A stretch of DNA of 64,000 bases from Ustilago trichophora (GCA_900323505.1 OOIN01000001.1:806001-870000); one strand, 5' to 3'. Counted from the first letter of the stretch, positions 30,301 to 41,093 are shown. The notes: a model not told the origin generated them from the letters alone. Numbers and translations: made by a program.

Positions 30301-31073
30301 TGGCTGAGCTGGAGCATGACAGCCAGCTTCTCAGGCGACAGTTCTTTGGTCGAAGAGATCTGCTTGGTCATCCACGACTGTGCTGCCTGAGCCCAGGAAA
30401 TCTGGACATCTTGTCTCTGCAGCTGGGCAATAGCGCTGACCATGACCCAAGCGCAGCTCTCTGCCATCCAAGGTTTATCGGAAGAAAGAGCGATGAGGAT
30501 GCGCATGGATCGCTTGAATTCTGCGATGGTTGCCGAGGGTTGAATGAGCAAATCGGACTGAACGAGGCTCATGATGCCGAAGAGTTTGGCAAACATGAAA
30601 TCTTTTTGTTCCTGCCTGCTTGCGGCGACCTGTGGATTCGAGTACTTGAGGATGAGGGTGAGGACCTCCTTTGCGGTAACGGCGTAGTTGATGCGGGAGA
30701 GAAGTTCGGTGAGGACGACGGCGAATCCGAGACGGGAGCTCTCTCTTGGACTGGCGAGACCACGAAGCAGACGTCGAAGGGCATACATGAGGTCAGCGAC
30801 GGTACGGTTGCCAAGAGCCTCTTCGACTGCCTCTGCCTCTGCTTCGTCGACGACCAGTGCAGTGGCTGCATCATCGGCATCGTCGGCGTCAGCGTCAGCG
30901 TCGTCCTGCGGGGAGGATTCCGTTGTGGGGAGATCAAGAGTGATCTTGGACGAAGAGGCGAGAACGTCTTGTTGGGAGAGAAGCTCTTCAACGAGCTGAT
31001 TGGCAGACGTTAGCCTGGCATCCTGATTGGAAGAGGCGATCTCCCAGAAGAGTTGAAGGTTGTTGCCGTTCAT
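27321..31073 (-). CDS. POL5: Pol5 / Myb-binding protein 1A homologue
   Basis: This encodes 1250 residues. The N terminus (LQLFWEIASSNQDARLTSANQLVEELL) and the block YALRRLLRGLASPRESSRLGFAVVLTELL are characteristic of the Pol5/MYBBP1A family of HEAT-like helical proteins. A strongly acidic region lies at about 765-875 (many Asp/Glu/Ser runs). Further helical repeats follow, then a Lys-rich tail (KGKKRAAEE ... SPAKKAKASKK) expected to act as a nuclear or nucleolar signal. Pol5 is essential in yeast for rRNA production and ribosome assembly in the nucleolus. Its older description as a DNA polymerase (phi) rests on distant similarity, and I see no polymerase active-site motif. It is a single uninterrupted frame. 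The antisense frames over the acidic segment are composition artefacts. Confidence 0.88.
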   Translation of the reverse strand: MNGNNLQLFWEIASSNQDARLTSANQLVEELLSQQDVLASSSKITLDLPTTESSPQDDADADADDADDAATALVVDEAEAEAVEEALGNRTVADLMYALRRLLRGLASPRESSRLGFAVVLTELLSRINYAVTAKEVLTLILKYSNPQVAASRQEQKDFMFAKLFGIMSLVQSDLLIQPSATIAEFKRSMRILIALSSDKPWMAESCAWVMVSAIAQLQRQDVQISWAQAAQSWMTKQISSTKELSPEKLAVMLQLSHGAAADFFSNVTLPSMRKEHPLSTANLPQLARVLKEAIPSENETSAAASTGARSRWQAKIHFVWDLILDIFFDAASTAETRISSFPDFYRVVVDETLFAAASSHDRKSWGFQVFQRALPRAKDADKPMLFTPNFMRTLINQLGNRDRLLHRAAVKATQTIQDVVKEQPHLGFVLVTQLIGKNGHQNFDSITKTKTVEQVLSSLDIDRVREYVKHLGDIICQGIQTEDEDELTEITNRRKWALDQLLFLVRTPTVPKDDQLLIDILTFLAAHGYFTMQKPLKKRFLLEHLPTPAFVDSLKAVTRSRFLSSVSELAKQAPPAAAGKKSSAGVAQDGQLWLAKAHEILLQLEKDTKSFKSIFDHDDEIAAKLADGIKCLDKVRKFEAKCTDHVDAKERARAFQSLLLSALLVSADAADGASDLVEPLCACADKLFPTAPAAAGSRKGKKTSTAEEDEGEVTGIELLCDCLLSFLELSSAFLRTSATNAFEAFSQNMTKESIGLLLSHLGTAEEAVQDEDEDEEMEDEEASDEDEEVEGKPRASDTSATSDEEEDEDSDMNADEDDDDENAEVDEELRARVRAVLKESGMADGDDGENGEEDEEDDEDAQSDAGSESSVEFSDLGDDEMMLLDDKLAEVFRQRVGAAREQKEAKQEAIALRFKVLELVEVFARKQPQSGLMLDLIMPLYELWIHRDEDTEQLAAKARTLLLSRISKAKTVPEEFDPTQVAELLQRMHTEARESQSNDVSNVSQAINLYLTKVALSKAGDDVKSALGGKLVEIYRESLLDYLMRKASRLRHEFLIDAFRRFPMLGWELRSDLLDNCRPGAATRAFRQVQVMSMLQAVLTQIAQRPEKAEVLGFVPEISNCFVQIVNDSTDPETTSALSSSHMKDTIKFILQAARISSRIEPTANELQTAWKVAKLQDAADKLQNSERFKASTSIHDLMKQLLKVLQPDTADVEGKKKGKKRAAEESTASTQPNGKSPSPAKKAKASKK

Positions 31074-33029
31074 GGTGGTGTGTGGGGCGTATTCCTTGTT
31101 CGAAAGGGGTATAGTGTTACTACGACGAGAGTGAGATCAAGTCCACTGGCTGTGGTCGCTTCCTCCTCGATGGAGCAAATAGAAACCCTAGCTGTGGCAA
31201 CCGAGACGTTCCTGAGAATATCCTGTTGGGAGCAGTGACCGGTGACACAATGTAGCGGGGGTGGTGGTGGTGGCTATCAACTATCTAGGGTTGAAGAAGT
31301 GGTCTCTGGGCGTTTGAGTCTTCTTGTGAACCCTGATGATTAATTTTTCGCAGAAGAAGACCTTCTCTGCCTTTTCTTCTCGCCTTTGCCGGTTTTCTTT
31401 GAAAAAGTTGTGGAGAAAAATCATAAATTTCTCATCGACCCTTGCCTCACATCGGCCAACAGTGACTTGCTCCATCGGCGATTCTTTTTTCCCACTAATG
31501 TCATTACAATCACGCGATCTCACATTCTAAATTTCGGCGCATAATCTTAGCCGCCTTGCACCGCAAAATGAACGTTGGACCAAACAAAAGCCAAACAAAA
31601 AAACAATCCCACGCCTCTTCACCTCCGCCCGCACCACGTAGCAGTGCATCGCATTCCACCACAATCGCAAACACACACTATCTCTCTCTCTTCTTGCTCT
31701 TGGATATTAATTTGTGTCGTGGTGTTGATCGTGACAATCTACGCTGCTGGGCTTATACAGTATGTACATGCTGGCTGCCGGTCCGCAATCTCCGTTCATA
31801 TCACCACTGTTTCAGCTCTCTGTGCCTCCCTGTGTGTCTCTCGTCGCTTGTTTCGAATCGGTTCGCTCAGGGATTAGTGAATTTGCTTCTTTGTCGGAAC
31901 AGAGTGATCCTAAAACGAGGTGGTGTAAACAATTCTCTGGGGGTTTGTTTTCTGTTTCCCTTCCAAAGAAGAAGTCAAGAACAAGCCGGTCTAGAAAAGT
32001 TTGTCTTGCAACCTTAACTTGAGCCCTAAGTCTTAGTTAGGGCTTGTTGTTGTGTTGTGTCTTCTGTCGTGTGCTTGGGCTCAGTGCGGGACGAAAGAAG
32101 CGATGGAAGGAAGGGAAGGATAACGAGATGCAGGGTGGAAGTGAAATCGACGTGCAGCATGCAAGACGTGCGCCCGAGTTGCACGACCTTTTTTCCTGCA
32201 TGCTCAAAACTCAGATACTTTCCCTCTCTCTCTCTCCCCTTCTTTCCTCTACAGTATCTAGTAATCGGTTTATGAGAGGTGATATATTTTCCGCTTCTGG
32301 TCAGGATCGGACCCAGCAGTGGAACTCCCTCTAGCGCTGTGGTTGCTTTGGGTCTCCGATTGAAATGTTTGTCTTGCTGCTTGTCGAAAAGGTGCATTGC
32401 CGAGGTCATATGGTGGACTCTTCGCCATTAAAGAAGCAGGAGGGGGATGAAAGTGGCTTGCTCTAATGGACCCCGCACTCTCACGCGGGTCAGGCACAAA
32501 GTGTACTGTAAAAGCCAACGATACAGAGAAACAAGGCGAAGGGCTTTGCGGATCCGTTCAGGTACACTGCTCAACGTCATCCGAACAAACCTGAACCGTG
32601 TACTCACCATGAGTTTTGAGAAAGGCTGGACTTTGGTTGTCTCACAAATACCGACATCTCACCGCCAAAATGGGAAAAAGCATGTCTTGACGCGGAAGCA
32701 ATGCACACCCTACGCACATGCTTTCTTGCGGTCTTGGTCGAGATATACATCGGCAGTAAGGACAAGCGAGCGAGGGAGCTGTCAAACAAATCGACATTCC
32801 GAAGAAGGTTTTGACCTGCATAACACCGAGCAAAAGAAGAAACGTGAACAAGCGACAGGTCGTCTCTTGGTCGGCTGAAGAAGTGCTCGCTCGTATTGTT
32901 GTGGTAACTCTCGAGTCGAGAGAAAGATGTCTGTCCTTGGCTGCGATTGCGATAGCGGGAAGCTTTGTATAGCTGACCTAGGGTCGAAAAAGTGCGTTGG
33001 AGTTTCCCGAGGCGAAAAATCATCAACCA

Positions 33030-33032
<3 letters not shown>

Positions 33033-33082
<50 letters not shown>
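33033..33082. repeat. CA dinucleotide repeat, about 25 units
   Basis: A pure CA/TG microsatellite in the POL5-CDC25 interval. Confidence 0.9.
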
Positions 33083-33084
<2 letters not shown>

Positions 33085-34779
33085 CACAACAAGCGCGAGC
33101 GCAAAACGACATGTGTTGGTCTCGCTTAAACAAGGGATTGTATCGGAGATTCCCTGGTGCTCATGCTGCTACTGTATCTGAAGATTGCCAAAACATATGA
33201 CTGTAACTTTATCGCAGCCGCTCCCGACTGTGCCTGGAAATATGAGCTCTGTCTCATCCAACGTTTACCCTCGGGAGATGATCGTCATGATTGCTTTGAC
33301 ATTGTGCTTTGGGTCGGAGTGAGTGTCGGTTGTTGAATGCCGAGAGAAAAATAACGGGGTTGCTTGCTCTTTCCTGCGCGAGCTATATTGCCTTTGTGAA
33401 CCCCGCATCCACCGGCAGACTGTTGACGATCAGCCCAAGCAGCTCACTTTCATCCGCAAGTGTTCAGATGAGAATGCAATGCTCTCTACTCTGGTGTCAG
33501 AGTGAAAATTGGTGGTCAGAATTGATCCGAAAACAGGGTCGAGAGCGGAGAAGCGGGAGATCCCGTGTTTGGTTCGGGCCACAAAGGTGCAAGAGAAAGC
33601 CGGTAGTTGACACTAGATTAGTCTACGCTCTGCAGTGCAGATTCTGCATTCGATCGCCTATCTCAAACCCACGCACACTTTTTGTCTGGGCCCTCTCCTC
33701 CCCACATCCACTAGCGACAAAGTAGTCTACACTCTCATTCTTGATGATGATGATGATGCTGTTGTTTTGATGAATCCGCTCAAGGGTCCACCAAACTGGA
33801 ACCGATGCAGATCACTCCATGTCGATCCTCGTCGATCTTCTTCTTCTCGAGTTCATACTGTAAGTGACGTCGTTGTCGATCCTCTTTGCTGTCAGGGAAA
33901 AGAGAGAGGGAGAGGAGATTTCGTGGGGAATAAGGTCGATCTTCCCGCTTGATCTGCCGAAAGAGGCTAATACTGTAATTGGCGTAATAAGGCAGGAGAG
34001 CCAAAGAGAGAGAGAGAGAGATGTCTCAGTGTTTGTTGTCGTTGCTGATCGCTTAGGACGTCATCAGAGTCTGAGCGTGCATGCATTTCATTTTCATTTT
34101 CTTTTTTTTTAGTTTTCTTTTTCTTTTTCGTTGATTTTTCCTTTTGAAATTTGGTAAAGCGAGGAGCGGCTGCTGGTCACAAAGAGAGGTGGAAAAAAAG
34201 TAGATCGACAAATCAACATTGTGAACTTTTCCCTCACTGTCTCTCTCTGTGTCTCTGGACCATCAGCCAGTTTCAAACAGCAACTCTACCGTCTCAGAAC
34301 AGAGGACGGACGCACTTTATCGCCCCTCTCTGAGCCCCGCGTCGACGCGCCTCTTGTCCCTGTTGGAAAAAGTGTTGGTCTCTCTCTCTCTCTTTGGCGG
34401 TGTGACCTTTTTTTTCCCTCTTAATCCAGAATACACAGAGGGAGTGCGTTTTCTCTCCTCGCTCAGGAGTGAAAGCTTACTCTGTTCTCTGTCTTGATTG
34501 ACAACGCCCAAAAGCGATGACGAAAATGTGTTTGCGTCGGAACTGAATGCTTGTTTGGACGCCAGCCGCCTCCTGCTTTGGTGACACGCACAGCGTCGAT
34601 CTCGGTTCCTCCCACCAACCTTAGAACAACAGTCTCTCTGATACGAAACAAGCAAAAGCAGCGTCCGTGCCAAGTGCAAGCTGTACTGTTGAGGATGGAA
34701 AGCACTTTGTGCGTGGGAAGATATACAAGTATTGTAGAGCATGAACCCTATTTTTCCGAAGGATCCGGATCAAGGGTGG

Positions 34780-34810
<31 letters not shown>

Positions 34811-35147
34811 CGGATCTGCAGCCACGATCAAATCACACTTTTATGCAATCCCAACACTGTGTAGAATTACACTGCTCTGGTGCTTCTTCCCTTTTCGAAA
34901 CGTCACATCCACCTCCTCGCAGCCTGTCACAGAGTGTTGTACAACATCTCTACAACCACGCTCACAAAGTGCTGCTCCACTTTAACCCTTTTTTTTTCCG
35001 CCTACTTCTTTCTCGTGAAGTCACAGTTTGACAGTCTCGCTTGCAAGAGAGAGAGCACACACTCTCTGACAGACACCCTCGCTCTCTTCCTCTCTCTCTC
35101 TCTCTCCCCCTCCCAAAGATCCCACACCTCGAGTGAGCGCCTCTTAG

Positions 35148-35204
35148 CTCCTCCTCCTCCTCCTCCTCCTCCTCCTCCTCCTCCTCCTCCTCCTCCTCCT
35201 CCTC
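35148..35204. repeat. TCC/CTC trinucleotide repeat, about 18 units
   Basis: A pure pyrimidine triplet repeat about 480 bp upstream of the CDC25 start, probably within its leader or core promoter. The purine strand could form triplex-like structures. Confidence 0.85.
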
Positions 35205-35684
35205 TCTCCCTTCTCTCGACATATTGCTGATACTATCACCTGGCTCGCACCTCCATCCTTCCTCTTCACCATCAAGACCTCCCTCTCCTCTCTTCACCGT
35301 TTCTTGCTCGACCGCGGCCCCTCTCTTTCCCCCTTCTCTTCTCGGCTCGTCTCTTTTCCCGATTCAACCTATCCATCCTATCCCCTTGGATCGCAAGTAG
35401 ACGACACTCTGCTTTATCTACATTTCCAGCTTCGTCCTTCAGTATCGCCGCCTCTTACGCTGTTTCGTAGTTGCAGCCTCGGCCTCGGCTTCAGCTTTGC
35501 ATTCTCCTCCCGTGCTCCATTTGCATCATCCACCTTCTTTTCTGGTCGCACAAGGATCTGGAACCCCAGTAGACAATCGTCCGCGTATTGCTCCATCTCG
35601 TCTATGCTTCTCTAAGTATCCCACCCAGCATCTCCCACGTCCTCTCGACTCGGCCTAGTCCCCGCGTCGCCTTCACATATTGCC

Positions 35685-38633
35685 ATGATGGCGACTCTGC
35701 TCTCCTCCCCGCTTGCACCTGCGCCCAAGTTCGACCTCTTCGAACAGCCCAGCTCGCCAAAATGCTACGGACACGAAGACCTCCCCGCCGACTTTGACAA
35801 GTCATTCGGCTCCTCCATGTCCATCTCGGACTCGTTTGATGGACATACATCTCAGCCTTTCCCAGCGCTGTCCTTGCCTCCTCAACCATTCCTCGCCAGT
35901 GGCAGCCTCGGTCTCGCTCAAAGTCTCGCATGCGCCAACCAACAGCGATCCCTCTTCCACAATGCTTCCACAGAGCCATCCAAACAGCAACATCAGCACC
36001 ATCAGCAGCCATCAAGACCATCGCCACGCACTGGAAACACGCTCGGCGCTGCAATGGGAACAACACTCAACGCTCGCTCCCCTGGCCTCGCTGCCAAGAT
36101 GAGCTCGCCCAAGGACATGGACATCTCGCCAGCCCCTAATGCGCCCTTCATCTCGCATATCCGACCTTCACCATCCGAAGCTCTCCCCAAGCTCATGGAC
36201 AACATCCACGTCGGTGCACCTGCCAGCGCTGCTTCCATCAACGACCGTCTTCATCCCGTCCTCGGTGGATCCAGTCGTACTCGACCTGCTGCCGCTGAGC
36301 GCAAGTCTTCCCTACAGCTCCCACACAGCATGTCTTCGCGTCTCTTTGGCGCCGAGATCGCATTCAACTCACACCGCATCTTTGCAAGGGATCAAGAGCT
36401 GCTCAGTAGCCCAGACAAGGAACCTCCTCCGAAGCGCAGGCCCAACTCGCTTCCCACGAGACAAAGCGAGGCCAACGAGCGTATCTCGCAGCTCTCCAAC
36501 GCACTTATGGGTGTCGTACCAGCCAGACCGCGACCAGCGCTGTCTGCCACGTTTGACAACCGCGATGCCTCCTTTGGTGCGGCCTCTTCCTCTCGACCCA
36601 GCTCCAGCTTTGCCGTGCGCAACCGTCTTTCCGACTCGGGTCTTCCGCTCGGTAAGCGTTCCAGCAAGCGCTCTTCTCGAGCCGGCTCGGCTGAATCCTT
36701 CTTTGAGGATGTCGAAGACGAGCTTGGCGCACGTCAGACTTTCTTACAGGAGGAGTCCAAGTCGACCGATGGGCTTTGGCAGCACCAGAGTCTAGCCGAC
36801 GAGGCCCAAAATGATGATGAAGATGGTGAGGACATCAACCCTTCCCCTTCTCCATCGATGAACTCGCTGTCCGGAGCCATGGCCGGTTACTTCTTCGACC
36901 CACTCTCGCCCGAAAAGCTCGGAAGCAGGCTTGGCATGGCACCGGTCGATGGACCCAACCTGCTCGCTGCCATGTCTAGCACGGCTGCCTCGCCCAGTGT
37001 CTCATCTCCTCCTGCTTCGTCTCCTTGCACCAGGATGCCTCCACCCAAGCGCACAACCTCGCTGGGAACCCGAGCCTTCCAGCGCGCCAACACCCTGGCT
37101 GCTGTGCCACGAGCTGTCAGCGCCGCTGCCTCCAGCTCCAGCTCTGGTTCTACTTCAGGCGTCGGTGCACTCCGCACAACCTTGGGCAAGCGTGCCAATC
37201 CTTACGTCAAGCGCCCTTCTCTGACCAACGACCACCCTGCCATCAAGAGCGCTTATCCTGTGCTTGGTGTCAGTGGGCAGACCAACAGGGTCGCACGTCC
37301 CACGGCTCCCGCACCTCGCCGCTGCTTTTCTGCTTTTGACCACAGCTCGGCTCTGGGCGGATCCTCCAAGCAGAACGGTCATCTCGTTGACTCTCCCGTC
37401 TCCCCCGACCGCCGTCGCACACAGCTTTCTAGCTGCAGCGAGGTGACTGATGCCAATGGCTCTCCTATTGCTCCTGGCATGCGAACTCGGACGCGACCCA
37501 ACTACCTGCGCCGTGGCAGCAAGGATGACAGCTCTCCCTTGGCGTATGGCACGGGTGTGAAGCGCAGCGGTTCGAGAGGAAGTGATGCCATGGTGGACGA
37601 CTTGGCGCTTGGCGATCCTTCCTATGTCGGCTCTCCCGCCAGTGCAGAGAGCCTACCCGGCTTTGGCGCATCCGAAAAGGAGGGCAAGATCCTGCCTTGC
37701 TTCAACGTCAAAGATGACGGTCTGATGCGCATCACGCCTCAGACAATGACAGACTTGCTCGCAGGCAAATACACCAACGCCATCATGAGCTACCAAGTCG
37801 TCGACTGCCGATTCGGCTACGAATACGAAGGAGGCCACATTCCCGGGGCGATCAACCTCAGCACGGTTGAACAAGTGGTTGGGCATTTCCTCAAGCCCGG
37901 CCAAGGGCGTCACTCCAGTGAACCTCTGCCACCTCGCTCCCAAAGTGGCAAAGCGGACAAGTTTGGCAACCGCCGCAAGCACGTTCTCGTCTTCCACTGC
38001 GAGTTCAGCTGCAAGCGCGCACCTACCATGGCTCTGGCACTGCGACAGGCAGACCGAGGCCTAGCCCACGATTACCCCAATTGCCACTTCCCTGAGATCT
38101 ACATTCTGCAGGGAGGATACTGCAACTTTTTCTCCACCTACTCCAACCTCTGCGAGCCGCAACAGTACATCTGCATGGACGACCCGCGCTTCCTCGCCAA
38201 GAGAAGCACCGAACTCAACGGCTTCCGCAAACAGTTTTCGCGTCATCGCAGCTTCACCTATGGCGAGGGCAAACGACAGTCTCTCACCCACACCTCTACG
38301 CGAGGTCCCGCGATCAAGGAAGAAGAAGACTCGTCCGTGATGGAAGAATCCCCCTGTCTCGGGCAGAGCAAGATGGCGCCCAGCAAGCTGTCTTGCGGTG
38401 ATCTTGCAGAAGGGGCAGATCTGCACTCGGCAGCAGCGACGGCGGCAGCGGCGGGAGATACGAGTTTCGGCAGCGTCGGAGATTCCAGTTTTGAAGATGG
38501 GATCGGCGACAGTCCTTGCGCTGCCGCCGGTAGTCGGATCTTGCTGCAGCCGAGGATGGGCTCGTTGATGGGTAGAAGACCGCTTTTGAGGGCAGGAACT
38601 ACAGGCAACATTTTGCCTCGATACTTGTCCTAG
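35685..38633 (+). CDS. CDC25: Cdc25-type mitotic inducer phosphatase
   Basis: This encodes 982 residues. The N-terminal 670 are disordered and Ser/Pro-rich with many SP/TP sites and basic-x-x-Ser patches, as expected of a regulatory region controlled by phosphorylation. The catalytic rhodanese-like domain (about 683-830) contains VVDCRFGYEYEGGHIPGAIN and the active-site loop HCEFSCKRAPTMA, with nucleophile Cys772 and Arg778 of the HCx5R signature. The block YPEIYILQGGYC is present as FPEIYILQGGYCNFF. Cdc25 removes inhibitory phosphates from Cdk1 and drives entry into mitosis. In Ustilago maydis Cdc25 control is linked to the cell-cycle arrest of the infective filament. The start is the first of two tandem ATGs after a pyrimidine-rich leader. 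Confidence 0.95.
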   Translation: MMATLLSSPLAPAPKFDLFEQPSSPKCYGHEDLPADFDKSFGSSMSISDSFDGHTSQPFPALSLPPQPFLASGSLGLAQSLACANQQRSLFHNASTEPSKQQHQHHQQPSRPSPRTGNTLGAAMGTTLNARSPGLAAKMSSPKDMDISPAPNAPFISHIRPSPSEALPKLMDNIHVGAPASAASINDRLHPVLGGSSRTRPAAAERKSSLQLPHSMSSRLFGAEIAFNSHRIFARDQELLSSPDKEPPPKRRPNSLPTRQSEANERISQLSNALMGVVPARPRPALSATFDNRDASFGAASSSRPSSSFAVRNRLSDSGLPLGKRSSKRSSRAGSAESFFEDVEDELGARQTFLQEESKSTDGLWQHQSLADEAQNDDEDGEDINPSPSPSMNSLSGAMAGYFFDPLSPEKLGSRLGMAPVDGPNLLAAMSSTAASPSVSSPPASSPCTRMPPPKRTTSLGTRAFQRANTLAAVPRAVSAAASSSSSGSTSGVGALRTTLGKRANPYVKRPSLTNDHPAIKSAYPVLGVSGQTNRVARPTAPAPRRCFSAFDHSSALGGSSKQNGHLVDSPVSPDRRRTQLSSCSEVTDANGSPIAPGMRTRTRPNYLRRGSKDDSSPLAYGTGVKRSGSRGSDAMVDDLALGDPSYVGSPASAESLPGFGASEKEGKILPCFNVKDDGLMRITPQTMTDLLAGKYTNAIMSYQVVDCRFGYEYEGGHIPGAINLSTVEQVVGHFLKPGQGRHSSEPLPPRSQSGKADKFGNRRKHVLVFHCEFSCKRAPTMALALRQADRGLAHDYPNCHFPEIYILQGGYCNFFSTYSNLCEPQQYICMDDPRFLAKRSTELNGFRKQFSRHRSFTYGEGKRQSLTHTSTRGPAIKEEEDSSVMEESPCLGQSKMAPSKLSCGDLAEGADLHSAAATAAAAGDTSFGSVGDSSFEDGIGDSPCAAAGSRILLQPRMGSLMGRRPLLRAGTTGNILPRYLS

Positions 38634-38975
38634 TGATCATCTTTCTGATGCATGCACAGCCCCCCGCTTTCTCTCCTCTCTGAAACACGAGAGCTTCTCA
38701 CCTTACTCACTTTCGCATAAGTCTTGTTTTCATTCTCACCTATGTTTCGTTCGCATACGCATTGTTCGTTTTTCGCATCTTTTGCTTTTTGCAGAAATCC
38801 ATCCAATCTTGTTCTCTCCTTTTGGACCGCATTTGCATTCGTTGAATGCTCAAGGATGGATGTGGAAAGAGTTCGGTGTACTGTAAGAGTGGATGTTGAG
38901 GCTGCCGCTGTGTAGGATTGAAGGATAGTTTAAAGTCCGACAAGTGGAGCGAATCTGTACAGGTGTGGGAATTTC

Positions 38976-39006
<31 letters not shown>

Positions 39007-39455
39007 TCTTTGCGGAGTTCGACAGGTCTGTTTAAAGCGCCTGGCTGATTTGGATCAAAACGGTGTGTGGAACAGAGATGAATAAGGATTCTAGCTGCAA
39101 ATGTGTCAGGATGTGTGCTTCGCATTCGCATCTCTATGCGGAGCACAGCCTCTCACCCAAAGAACAGTAGTGAGGAGCTGTGGTTTTAAGTCATCTTCGA
39201 TCCATGCGATCCCGCAACCTTCTGCGGTGTGCTGTCGATGTGGGTGGGAAGATGCCATGTTGGACCAAAGGAAGTTCCACGTGGGAATAGCGTGGCGTTG
39301 ACAATTTATGCGCTGTGGAAGGTGGTAGACGATCCAAGCGCTTTGAAGAGGTGTAGATGATGGTGGTGATTGGGCCGACCCGGCGGAAGTTACATCTCCT
39401 GATGCTGTTGAAGATGCAAAGAACGTGGTATTTGAGCTCTGTTGAACCTCCCAAG
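38634..39455. other. Intergenic region CDC25 to PL14-like gene
   Basis: 3' flank of CDC25 and distal promoter of the next gene, with a 28-nt T tract (38976-39003). No gene is seen. Confidence 0.5.
38976..39003. repeat. Poly-T tract, 28 nt
   Basis: An uninterrupted T run in non-coding DNA about 345 bp after the CDC25 stop. Confidence 0.9.
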
Positions 39456-39461
39456 TATAAG
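39456..39461 (+). promoter_or_regulatory. TATA-like box of the PL14-like gene
   Basis: TATAAG lies 107 bp before the ATG at 39568, at a spacing similar to the TATA boxes of the secreted-protein cluster. Confidence 0.4.
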
Positions 39462-39567
39462 ATCCCCTGCCCCCTCTCCTTCTCCCTTTATTCATCTCCT
39501 TGTTGGTAAACTTTGTCCTTCATCTCTCCACACTACCCGACTCTTGACGACCATTTGCTGTTCAAAT

Positions 39568-41093
39568 ATGCAGTATCGACAAGAGAAACACCTTCGCACA
39601 TGCTCCTCCTCGTCCTCCACCACCGAACTTGGGGAGAACGAAACCATGCTTTCCACCCAATCCACCACATGTTCATCATCTCGTCGAAGGTGTAGTTGCA
39701 CACGGAAGAAGTTGCTCGTTATGGTTGTTTCGAGTGTAGCTTTGGTGTTGTTCTGCGTCGTGTTTTTCCCTGTGTATTTTACACAGAATCGGGGAAGGCC
39801 AAGATGGACGACGTCTCCGAGCGGTACCGGTGTAGGGGGTGATGCGGCATCGATCGCAAGGGCCAGGACGACGGCTGGAGCTACTTGGATTCAGGAAACT
39901 AGGTTTAAAAATTTAGACGATCTTAGGATTACTTACTATTCAAGTGGTCAAAGTAACAGCAAGATTCTCACTGGTGGTTTGCCGACGAGTGCGTTCAGTG
40001 CCACCGCTCCTAAAGGAAAGAAGAGAAGAGGTAATTTCGTCGATCAAGAGGCTATTGTTTCAAGAAGACCTAATAGAGCTCTTCGTAGAGAAGAAGTTGC
40101 CTCCCCCACCACCACCACCACCACCACCCGTCGTCGCACTTCTTCTACCTCTTCAACCAGATCCACATCCTCAACAAGTTCAATCTCCAAACCTACGGCA
40201 ACAACATCGGCAGGAAGCGTACTGGAGATCTTCTATCCAGCCAACTCATACACCCCTTCCGAACTCCCAGTTGGCGGAACGCAGTTCTATGCCCTTTCGC
40301 CGTTCGATCTCTCCCTTGCGGCTTCGGTAACGTTCAACTACTCGGTATTCTTCCCTGCATACTACAATTTCGTGCTCGGCGGTAAGCTTCCGGGACTCTA
40401 CGGAGGTACAGAGGGGTGTGGTGGTGGTAATTCGGCTCAGAATTGTTGGTCCACCAGGATGGCTTGGAGATCAAATGGCACAGGAGAACTGTACGCCTAC
40501 CTCCCTCAGGATAAACAAAACACAACTGCTCTATTGCAAGTTCCACCCTATAGCTATGTCAATAGCGATTATGGCATGTAAGTACTCACTCTGCCCCCAA
40601 ACAGCTTTGATACACGTGGAGAAGGGAACTGACAAACATCTCTCTAAAACAACATGCAGCTCGCTCGGAAGAGGAGCACTAAACTACAGCCGAGGAGGAT
40701 GGACTGAAATTTCGCAAACCATCACTCTATCTACCAACGATAGCCATCCGAATGGAATCTTCGATATCAAGGTAAACGGTAGTCAGGCGATCTACTATGA
40801 TCAAGTTTACTATCCAACTGGTATCAAAGGGGTTTTGTTTTCTACGTAAGTTTTCGCATCCATCCTCTAAAAAAAAAAAAAAAGACAAAGCGATTGCGGA
40901 CAAGGCAGAGAAATTCGAGATCGAGACAATGCTGATGCTGTATAAACCTTTCATTTTTGATACATGGCGTTGTGGGCGAAACAGATTCTTCGGCGGCGCA
41001 ACGAGGGATTGGGCAACACCGGTGGATCAGTACTCTTACTTTCGAGCGTTTAGCGTTCGAATCAACTCTTTGTCGTCTAGCAACAAACGTTGA
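39568..41093 (+). CDS. Membrane-anchored polysaccharide lyase 14-like protein (three exons)
   Basis: Exons are 39568-40577, 40660-40845 and 40985-41093, giving 434 residues. Intron 1 (82 nt) has GTAAGT, an AACTGAC branch-like site and CAG. Intron 2 (139 nt) has GTAAGT and CAG. Joining the exons restores the family motifs YGISLGRGALNY and FSTFFGGATRDWATP. The N terminus is a 50-residue Ser/Cys/Arg-rich cytosolic part, then one transmembrane helix (about 50-72, LLVMVVSSVALVLFCVVFF), a Thr/Ser-rich stalk and the catalytic-type domain from about residue 215. That domain contains GGTQFYALSPFDL, FVLGGKLPGLYGG, STRMAW and YFRAFSV, as in fungal PL14 (alginate/glucuronan lyase-like) proteins. Substrate is unknown; it could act on cell-wall or host polysaccharides outside the membrane. 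The in-frame TTG region before 39568 has no ATG. Confidence 0.82.

Larger units (their letters stand above)
31074..35684. other. Gene-free region between divergent POL5 and CDC25
   Basis: About 4.6 kb, the largest gap in the window. Features seen are a CA repeat (33033-33082), GA runs (about 34005-34020, 34783-34810), CT-rich runs, and a TCC/CTC repeat (35148-35204) within a strongly pyrimidine-rich stretch (about 34980-35660) before CDC25. The open frames are short and without recognisable domains. A non-coding transcript or a fast-evolving spliced gene cannot be excluded. Confidence 0.5.

Noticed and set aside
33033..33082. Regular repeat as a possible CRISPR-like array
   Set aside because: It is a simple CA microsatellite without spacers, in a fungal nuclear context.
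34880..35297. Poly-Pro and poly-Glu frames over the TCC repeat
   Set aside because: Repeat-driven frames in the CDC25 leader with no conserved flanks.
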